Part shown: positions 56,220 through 64,000 of the stretch, piece by piece
Layout of the letters: every line of letters begins with the position of its first letter
How positions within the stretch are numbered: position 1 is the stretch's first letter
From: Euphorbia lathyris
Lineage: Eukaryota > Streptophyta > Magnoliopsida > Malpighiales > Euphorbiaceae
Length of the DNA: 64,000 nt
Direction of reading: 5' to 3'
Assembly (NCBI RefSeq): GCF_963576675.1
Contig: NC_088917.1
Coordinates: 71,720,610-71,784,609, forward strand
Notes under the pieces: generated by a model
Database searches by the model: none
What the model was told of the DNA's origin: nothing
Seen by the model: the letters and a program-made list of their open reading frames with translations, nothing else
Made by a program: the position numbers and the translations under genes

Positions 56220-58353
56220 TGTAGACACCGAGTCGGAGGACCTGTGACGAAAACCTGAAAACAAGACGGTTAAAGCGATTGATTCCGGAAGTTTCGAAAA
56301 AATAAAATAAATAGTTACAGTGGGTCGCTGCTGTGATGTGCGTAGTGCGAGTGCTTAGCGGCGGCCGACGCGTGTTCGACGACAGTCGGACACCCGCTCG
56401 ACGATGCAAAGCGCGCGCTCGACGCTCGGCGGTCACAACGCGTGGACGCCCGACGGTGCAGAACGCGAGCCCGACGGTCACGACGCGTGAGCGCCCGATG
56501 GTGCGGAACGCGAGCTCGACGGCCGCGGGGGCATGCACGCCCGACGGTGCGAGACGCGCTCCAGCGGCCGTTGGGCGAGCACCCAACCGCGTCGGGCATA
56601 CGCCCAACGACAGTTGGGCGCGCGCGCCCAACCTCGCGTTGGGCGCTCGCCCAACGCTGTTGGGCAACCGCCCAACAATCGTTGGGCGATCGCCCAACAA
56701 TTGTTGGGGGGCCGCCCAACAATGTTGGGCGGTAGCCCAACGCGAGATTGGGCGGCCGCCCAACATGCTTTGGGCGGTCGCCCAACCCTTTGGGCGACGC
56801 CCGATTTTACTCGGGCGTCGCCCATTGGTCCGGGGACCTGTTTGCCTATAAAAGGCACGGATCCCCATGCATTTTGGAGGAGGGGAGAATTTTGGAGCCT
56901 TTCTCACTCTAAACATTTTTAGAGAGAGAAAGTGATTTTTTCTCGACTGTCAGATACCGAACTTGAGGTATTATCCGAGGACTAGACTCGTTTTATTTTA
57001 TTTAATTTATTTCTTTTTCTTTATTTATTTTTATGTTATAATTTTATTTATTTTGTCATTTATTTATTTATCACGTTTTATTTAATTTTTCGTATTTATT
57101 TAATTCCCGTCTCGTGTTGAATAAAATTCGGTTTTGCTTTAAAATAAAAAACCTCATTTTGATATCCTAATACGAACCGTGATCCGATAAAAAGGTAGTT
57201 CGGGTGTTAGAAACGTTGTAATTATAAGTTTTAATTTAAAAGAATTTCCGAATAAGGTTTTAAAATAAAAACGTTGTTTTAGGAATTTCCGTTATTGACT
57301 ATGATCCATTTTTGGTAGTTCGGAAATCCAAAACGATTGAATTAGACTTAATTTAAAGCTTTTGAATAAATCTGGAAACAATTGGAGTGCTGCTGTAATT
57401 TTCCGTTTCTGTCACTAATTGCTCTTTACCGACGGATTTTTCGTCGGTAAATCTGCCAAAACGAAAAAATGCCATTTCAGTCCATTTTTCTTAACTTTTA
57501 AGCTTTTAATCCTTAATATATATATATGTATAGTTATGTAATATATATTTTCAAACCATTTTAGATATTTAGTGTATATAATTATTTAGGATGTTTGTAT
57601 ATCATTTTTTATTCAATTTTTTAAGCATAGGTATATGTATATATATATTCTCATTTTTTATTCATTTGAGTTATATTAGATTCTATTTTAAAAGGTTATT
57701 TATTTGGGCATTTTGGGAACTAATTAGTAAGTATTAGTATATGGATATATGTTATTTTTGGTATTTAAAACTATATTAGTTATGTATATATATAGTTTTG
57801 GGATATTTGGGTTATGTTATTGTTTATTATATGAAACTATTTTGGATAAATGTTATTTTCTTATCTAATGAGATTTATTTACTATTTCCACCTCTTTAAA
57901 GTATAAATGTATTATATCTAGTATTTTCATATATGTATTATATAGTTTCTTTTTATTAACTTTTATTTTCATATTCTCTTTTTGATTTGAATGTATATAT
58001 ATATGCTTAAATTATTTTCTTTATTCTTTTGGACCATTTATGGGTCCATGTTTCAAATGGGCTTTATTTGGGAGTGAATCTTGGTTTAAATGGGTTTATT
58101 ATTGTAATTATAATAGGTAAATAGTCCATTAAATAAAAGAAAAAAATAAATCACAAAAAGAGAGTTTTCAATTTAATTATTGTTCATTTTCCCATTCGTG
58201 GGTGGCGACTCTTCCATATCTCCGAGCTCCGGTCCTACCGAGCAGCTTGATTCCACGATTGGTTGCTTTCGGCGCCAATCACCGCTTACATCGCCATGAG
58301 GTGTCCACCCCCCGGTCCGCCCAGGAGATTAGGCCGCGGCACCTCGTCTAACA
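56220..58353 (+). repeat. LTR 2, shared by copies 1 and 2 (2134 bp, internally deleted)
   Basis: Relative to LTR 1 it lacks about 749 bp (43618-44366; junction at 58181/58182) and about 100 bp after the TATA box region (junction near 56942). The palindrome array is at about 56572-56823 and has two or three more units than LTR 1. Confidence 0.88.
56572..56823. repeat. GC-rich palindrome array in LTR 2
   Basis: About 12 units of GTTGGGCG-NNN-GCCCAAC, including new variants (GATCGCCC, CAACCGCC, GGTCGCCC). Several arms carry single C-to-T or G-to-A changes relative to LTR 1, for example GAGCACCC at 56576-56583. Confidence 0.88.
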
Positions 58354-60294
58354 AGTGGCGACTCTGTTGGGGAAGCGAGAAATTTGATTCCGGAAGGCGT
58401 GTATTAAGCCCTTAACGGGGACGGATCGTTTTACTTCTTTTCGTATGCATTCATGTGCATTATTGCAAACCCTTTGGGTAATTTCCGCGAAATCTCTAGC
58501 GATAGTCCATTCGTCGCTCGAAAGAGGCTAGTGTAAGTTCCCCCTTACAGTAAGGCGCCAAAGGGTCCCCATCCATTCGTTAGGGGCGAATTTGTGCGGT
58601 CCTGTGAGGTCCCGCAGTCAGCCGTGTCAGCATATAGTAGCCTTAGAAGTTTCCATAGGATTACCCGTTACTATTTTTGATGTGATAAATGAATCAATTC
58701 GTGTTTTCAAACCGCCACGATACGTGTCTAATCCTAAAGTAGGTAAAGAAAATGAGACGATGTGTTAATATATACTCGTGAACCGACATACTAATTACCC
58801 TAAAACATCGAAACAATTTGAACTAAAGACGACTTAGTCATCTCATATGAATGAACATGTGCGACCCACCTTGTCCCTTTCGGTGTCCCGACGAAGGCAC
58901 ATGTTCAGGAAATGTGTTATGACGTAAGCACGTATTAGTATGAATCGGTTCGGTGTTAAGGATAGTTACATCTCGATACAAAAGACTATATTAACAGTAG
59001 CCGTTATTCACATTCTTTAAATAAGTTGGGATAAAATGAGATCATGACGAAACGAAAACGAAGAACATTTCTGTCTTGAATGACTCTGTCGTAACGTAAA
59101 ACGTTTCGCACAAGTAGCCCGTCCCTTCCGAATAAAAGACGAGCTTTTTACGTTATGCCTCGTGTCGTTCTTAAGAGAAATGGATGTGTCCGCAAAGGCG
59201 ACTAAGAAAATAAAAGAAAAGAAAAAACTAAACGACCAAAATCATTCCGAGTCTATGATATATTTCAATCCCGAGAGTAGTTAAAGAAAATAAACCAATG
59301 CCGTTGAATACGTGTCTCGAACAAGTATATACCCCGTTTAAAACTTTGAAGCCGAATTAAGCCAAACCATATAATTGCGCCATATGGACGAGACTGCGGG
59401 TTTTGACTAACGACTCGATCATTTCAACCGTTACCAAAACTGCAAGAAATATGGCCCGATATACGTGTTTGCTTAATTCGCGCCTAAAAGAAAGAGAACG
59501 GTGATATCCTCGCCTCGAATAAACATGCGATTCAACGAAACGTTGATTTTCTATAACCACACTAAGGTGATATATCCCGTAGATCGGAAAGAATAAGAGA
59601 TTGTTGTTAGCCGAAAGAGTACCGTGCACTCAAATAAGACTCGCCGTCTTTTTGTGTAGCAAAATGAGCAAACGAATCCTCGACGCTAAGAACAAACACG
59701 TTACGCGATGAGTCCGTTCCCTAAAATAAAATCCAAAAGTGATTCCATCACTAAATAAACGCATGGTTACGTCTCTCGATAGATCCAAAAAGATCCCGTT
59801 GTAATCCAAAAATCGAGACACGAATCCACGTGAATAAAAAGGGAACGAGTCATTTGCAATAACAAACGATTGGAATAGAAGAATAACTCGTACCACGTTT
59901 AAAAACCGAGATGTGCTCAAAGGGAGTCAAAACCCGAATTAATGCGTCTCGTGAAAGGACAAAAGACGAGTTATTTTGAAAGGACAATCCAACTTGGTCG
60001 ATTTCTTAGTCACTGAACGTGGATACGTTAAAAACGAATTGTATTGTCTGATGGGTGATTTACTTTTCCGCAATAATCGACGGCATCACGCGTCCCCTGG
60101 ACCGCAATGTGAGCCAAAAACCAAAATCCTAGGAAAGAGACCTGGACCGACGAGTGTGTGGAGGAATAAGGGTGGAAGAGAGATGTTGTGATACGTGTAA
60201 TTAGACTAACGTTTGTTCTTCTTATCTTATATATCCGTAAATAAATAAACGCACACACCACGAATCATGCATATAAAATCATGCATACATACTA
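58354..60294 (+). other. Leader of Tat-type copy 2
   Basis: Primer-binding site at 58356-58372 and a 1.9-kb leader almost identical to 44539-46479, with only scattered single-base changes. No gene. Confidence 0.7.
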
Positions 60295-63198
60295 ATGGAT
60301 ACCGTTCGCGCAGACGTCATCATTAAGCGATTGTGGTATCGAGAGAGCAGTCGGCTAGTTAGGCAGTTTGACCAGTTACAGATTGACAGTTCTGAATCAG
60401 TAGTTGTGGCTTCGGAATCATCTTCGTCCGAGTATACTCAGTCTTCAGCCAGTATGTCTGCGACCGACGAGAAAGTGGCCGGATTGGAAAACTCTGTGAA
60501 CAACATTAATGAGAAGTTAGCGGTGATAGCGGCCCAGTTAGCTAAGCTGGCGATGAAAGACGATAAAAGTGGCATTAAACACACTGAGAATGAGGTGAAC
60601 GATGGACCTCGCTTTGGGAATGAGGATGACTATCAAGATTATATCCGAAAACAGTTAGAGAAAGAGAAAGCTCAGGAAGAGGAATGGAAGCAACACATCA
60701 CGCAGGAGGTGCAGGACTTGCGCGGAGGAAGTTCCGGAAGTCAGGACTTTTATAACTTGAAGAATTATTTATCGGCAACAGCTTTGCCTTTGAAATTTCG
60801 GCTCCCTGACATGAAAAAGTTCGATGGAACTGGAGATCCCACCGCTCACATGAATCAGTATGTTGCTATGATGAAGCACACGATCCTGACTGAGGATCAA
60901 GTCCTGGGGCTGTTTAACACTTACCTAGAGGGGGCTGCCCTCACATGGTTCCATGCATTGCCTATAGTGACAAAGAAGGATTGGAAGGAATTAGCGAAGT
61001 CATTCATCGCTCAGTATAGCTTTAACACCATGCTTGAGGTCACTTTGAAAGAGTTAGAGAGCACTAAGCAACAGGCTGGGGAATCCTTTTCCGATTTTGT
61101 GAAAAGATGGAGGGCTAAGGCCACAGTGATGAAACAAAAGCCGCTCGAGCAGGATCAGATCCGAATGGTGGTTGGCAACACATTGCCGTATATCAAGAAT
61201 GAGTTGCGGTATATGCCGTTTACCGATTTCAATCAGATGTATAGCTGTGCTTTGACAGTTGAGGGGGATGGAGAGCCAAAGAAAGCCTATACCAAATGGA
61301 CGAAGTCTGGATATGGTGCCGGAGGACCAAGTGCGAGTACAGAGTCCGCTGCAGTGAAAGTGCTTGATCTTAATGCTATCGAAAAGAGGCAGTTCGCCAA
61401 ATTTGATCAGACCTACGCAAAAGTTTTCGAACGATTGCAGAAAAAGGGGCTACTGAAAGCTCTTACTCATTATAACAAGACACCGCCTCCTCCACAGATA
61501 CAAGCTAGGGGATATTGCGAGTTCCACAGCAATTATGGGCATACAATTGAGAATTGTGAGAGATTGAAACACGAAATCCAAGATTTAATCGAGGAGAAAA
61601 AGATAGTTGATCCTTCGTCAGCGAACCCTTCCACTAGGCGTAATCCATTGCCTAATCATAGGGTAAGCATGATCGGAATGGGTCTGACAGAACGTGTAGT
61701 GATGGAATCCTTCGAGGAGAATGTAGAGGAGTTGTTGGACTCCGACGAAAAGAACAATGTGGGAAATGGTCTATATGTGTCCTTCCTTGGCGAAGAACAG
61801 GAGAATGAACTAATGGATGAAGGGTTGGACGGTGGAGCACCGTATGATGAAGATAGTGCCGAAGAGACCGGGGAAGGGTCGTCTCGGACTATTGTGCCAG
61901 AATTGGGTCTGTTTAGTGGTGGAGAAAACCCCGAGGTGCACTTGCGTGAATATATGCGCGATATGTTTGTCGAATCCTTCGGGGTGGATGAGATTGCTCA
62001 GTGGTTTCACCATTCGCTGATAGGCGAACCTTTGGAATGGTTCCACTCATTACCCGACTCTTGCAAGCATGATTGGGATCAATTATCAGATTTATTCTTA
62101 GAAAAGTACCAAAGAGCCGAGGACAGGGCCGCAGAGCGCTTCGCAATGCAGATTGGACCTATCAAGCGTCCGCTACCGAGGGTTAGCAAATATAATGGCA
62201 ACAAGGACCCTATGGAGCACCTTCACTTCTACTTATCAGCCATGGCGCCCTTGGGTTTTAAAGAAGAAGAGATCACTAGCTTGTTTTGTAATTCGTTGAT
62301 GGGTGAGCCATTAATGTGGTACATGTCGTTGCTGATGTATGTTAAGACCGATTGGGCGGCAATGACGAAAAGATTTATCAAGGAGTATACAGTATGGATG
62401 CTGGCAGAGCAAACCCCGGATTCCCCGTCTTACCAAACACCTGATGCGGTGTTAGCGATGCCTAGGTATGGTGGATACCAGGATCCTGTTGAGCATGCAA
62501 GGTTATTCCGCAATCATATGTATGACGCCAGATTCCCGCAGTGTGAATTATATGAACATTTTGCGGAAACTTTAATGGGAGAAGCCTTGTTGTGGCATCA
62601 AGGCCTATCAGAGGAGGAAATGGGTCATTGGGTACCGCTCAGGAGTGCCTTTGTGGCAAGATATGAGATGTATGTTCCATGGACGGGATCCCTGGAGGAT
62701 CTGGATAGGATCAGGCAGTTCCCCGAGGAACCATTTGTGGACTATGCTAGGAGGTGGAGGCACCGGTATGAGCAATGTCACGAAAGAATGAGCAATAAGG
62801 TGCAGCTTATGTGCATACAACGAGGTGCTATTCCGTTGGCAGCAAGAAGGATGAGCAGAGTGTCCCTCCGAGATTACGACGATTTGATAGGCTGGGCGTT
62901 GTATGGATCGGCAGATACCTTTTATTTGAATCCAAACGTTCCTCACATTATGGATTTAATGATTGTGGATATTTGGGAAAGTTCCTCGGACGAAGAAGAT
63001 GTTAATCGGAGGATTCCTATTAACATTTGGGATGAGTCTGATGATGAGCCGGAAATCGCCGTCATGATGAGATCAGGACGAATGGCCGAGGGAAAGGCAC
63101 CTATGGTTGAGACTGAGATAGGGGAAGGGTCGGCTCCTAAGTCCGACGACCAAGTTCTTGAGCAGTTGAAGAAGACACAAGCTAAGTCCACGGTCTAG
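60295..63198 (+). CDS. Tat-type gag, copy 2, 967 aa
   Basis: Same length and layout as copy 1: capsid domain, zinc knuckle, three extra capsid-like modules, acidic tail. I see five amino-acid differences: Cys14Tyr, Lys200Glu, Ala438Val, Ser708Pro and Thr831Arg. It ends with the same TAG (63196-63198) followed in frame by pol. The intact 967-codon frame in both copies argues that the four-module Gag is the normal product. Confidence 0.9.
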   Translation: MDTVRADVIIKRLWYRESSRLVRQFDQLQIDSSESVVVASESSSSEYTQSSASMSATDEKVAGLENSVNNINEKLAVIAAQLAKLAMKDDKSGIKHTENEVNDGPRFGNEDDYQDYIRKQLEKEKAQEEEWKQHITQEVQDLRGGSSGSQDFYNLKNYLSATALPLKFRLPDMKKFDGTGDPTAHMNQYVAMMKHTILTEDQVLGLFNTYLEGAALTWFHALPIVTKKDWKELAKSFIAQYSFNTMLEVTLKELESTKQQAGESFSDFVKRWRAKATVMKQKPLEQDQIRMVVGNTLPYIKNELRYMPFTDFNQMYSCALTVEGDGEPKKAYTKWTKSGYGAGGPSASTESAAVKVLDLNAIEKRQFAKFDQTYAKVFERLQKKGLLKALTHYNKTPPPPQIQARGYCEFHSNYGHTIENCERLKHEIQDLIEEKKIVDPSSANPSTRRNPLPNHRVSMIGMGLTERVVMESFEENVEELLDSDEKNNVGNGLYVSFLGEEQENELMDEGLDGGAPYDEDSAEETGEGSSRTIVPELGLFSGGENPEVHLREYMRDMFVESFGVDEIAQWFHHSLIGEPLEWFHSLPDSCKHDWDQLSDLFLEKYQRAEDRAAERFAMQIGPIKRPLPRVSKYNGNKDPMEHLHFYLSAMAPLGFKEEEITSLFCNSLMGEPLMWYMSLLMYVKTDWAAMTKRFIKEYTVWMLAEQTPDSPSYQTPDAVLAMPRYGGYQDPVEHARLFRNHMYDARFPQCELYEHFAETLMGEALLWHQGLSEEEMGHWVPLRSAFVARYEMYVPWTGSLEDLDRIRQFPEEPFVDYARRWRHRYEQCHERMSNKVQLMCIQRGAIPLAARRMSRVSLRDYDDLIGWALYGSADTFYLNPNVPHIMDLMIVDIWESSSDEEDVNRRIPINIWDESDDEPEIAVMMRSGRMAEGKAPMVETEIGEGSAPKSDDQVLEQLKKTQAKSTV

Positions 63199-64000
63199 GA
63201 AGTTTTATGCCATTCCAAATACCATCGTGAAAATTTGATGAAGGAGTTGCAGAATTTGGTCATTTCCACCGATACTGAGCCGGCAGCACTAGTAGGAGCA
63301 ATTATGGCCCGAAAGAAGGCTGAAATCATATTTACCGATGAGGATCTCCCAGAAGAGGGGAAGGCTCATAATAAGCCTTTGTACATCCGAGCAGAAATCA
63401 ACGGGAAGAAGACTAGCTGTGTGATGGTCGATGATGGATCGGCCATTAACGTTTGCCCGCTGAAACTCTTATCTAAGTTGGGAGTAGAAAGAGGGGACCT
63501 AACGGCCTCGGAAACTGTGATAAGGGCTTATAATGATAGCCGTAGGCACATTGAAGGAGTCTTCAAGGCCAAGTTGAAAGTGGGGCCGCATGAAGAAGAA
63601 ACTGAGTTCACGGTGCTGGATATCCCGGTAACCTTTGCTGTATTGTTGGGACGCCCATGGTTCCACAAGTTGGGAGGTGTGCCCTCCACGCTCCATCAGA
63701 TGATCAAGTTCCCCTTCGGGGAGGAGATAGTGACAATCAGAGCTGAGAAATTAAGCTCGGTGGCAGCATTGGGGATTGAGCCTCAACTTTTCTTCGGGTT
63801 CCAAGTTTCCGGGATTTACGAGTCAAGCATGACCACCGATGTGGTGAAGATGATGAAGGGAGGTTTCATCCCAGGAATGGGCTTAGGAGCACACCATCAG
63901 GGGTTGCCAGAATTTCCGGACTTTAAGAGTCAGAAAACCCGGAGGGGTTTGGGATATGAGCAGGGAGGTCCGTCCAACGTGAGTGGTGAAGGAAAAGTGG
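63199..64000 (+). CDS. Tat-type pol, copy 2 (partial, protease and G-patch region)
   Basis: In frame with gag after TAG; first in-frame ATG at 63238. It includes the protease motif VMVDDGSAINVCPL and the G-patch-like stretch and runs off the window end in an open frame. Differences from copy 1 include Arg for Cys in LLGCPWFHK and Phe for Ser in LFSGFQV. Whether the integrase stops of copy 1 are also present lies outside the window. Confidence 0.85.

Larger units (their letters stand above)
41602..58353 (+). mobile_element. Ty3/gypsy element of Tat/Ogre type, copy 1 (LTR-internal-LTR)
   Basis: LTRs begin TGTAGACACCGAGTC (41602 and 56220) and end GTCTAACA (44538 and 58353). The primer-binding site TGGCGACTCTGTTGGGG follows the first LTR and resembles the tRNA-Arg site of Ogre/Tat elements (from memory). 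The internal region holds a 1.9-kb leader, gag, pol with an additional aRNase H, a 2.3-kb 3' region with an antisense gene and tandem repeats, and a purine-rich AAGTAGGGGC before the second LTR. The extra RNase H, long LTRs, long leader and antisense gene fit the Tat lineage. The element shares its right LTR with a second copy (56220-64000). The outer target duplication cannot be tested because the right end is outside the window. Confidence 0.9.
56220..64000 (+). mobile_element. Tat-type copy 2, starting at the shared LTR (runs off right edge)
   Basis: The right LTR of copy 1 is followed by a second leader, gag and the start of pol, in the same orientation and at 13.8-kb offset, with very few differences. 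LTR 2 therefore serves both copies. No target duplication or other junction sequence stands between them, as expected for a tandem array made by unequal recombination between LTRs. Confidence 0.88.

Overview
The window is nuclear DNA of a flowering plant, probably a eudicot. The evidence is GT-AG introns, a cytosolic glutamine synthetase gene with 12 coding exons, an LRR receptor-kinase gene, a FAR1-type transcription factor gene, and several classes of plant transposable element. No organelle, bacterial or viral genome segment is visible. Species identity cannot be read from the sequence.

Host genes: (1) the 5' part of an LRR receptor-like kinase gene on the minus strand runs off the left edge (1-1629); (2) a small unrecognised gene with a coiled-coil C-terminus lies at 5767-6357 (+); (3) a complete cytosolic glutamine synthetase gene (GS1, 356 aa, 12 coding exons) lies at 12963-18663 (-); (4) a short FAR1-related factor gene (209 aa, two coding exons) lies at 37730-39868 (+). 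Introns of (3) and (4) hold nested MITEs, a MULE-like element and an Au-like SINE.

Transposable elements make up most of the rest. 2-11 kb: a MULE-type foldback element with an exact 9-bp target duplication, a LINE RNase H remnant, a probable solo LTR, and a very young Ty1/copia element (LTRs 202/203 identical) that lacks its reverse transcriptase region and sits inside an older inverted-repeat element. 20-35 kb: a tandemly duplicated repeat unit of about 1.4 kb. One unit is split by a complete 11.5-kb Sirevirus-type copia element with an extra env-position ORF, the other by a MULE-type element carrying tRNA-like boxes. Each unit serves as the empty site for the other's insertion. 41.6 kb to the window end: two near-identical Ty3/gypsy elements of the Tat/Ogre type in a head-to-tail array that shares one LTR.

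The Tat-type elements are the most unusual content. Their 967-aa Gag appears to contain four divergent capsid-like modules, one before and three after the zinc knuckle. Gag and Pol are in one reading frame separated by a single UAG present in both copies. The 3' region of the complete copy holds an antisense, apparently spliced coiled-coil gene, a 39-bp tandem repeat array and a set of short hairpins. The LTR carries a GC-rich array of about ten GTTGGGCG-NNN-type palindromes just upstream of the TATA box. The Sirevirus has its own TATA box in front of the env-position ORF.
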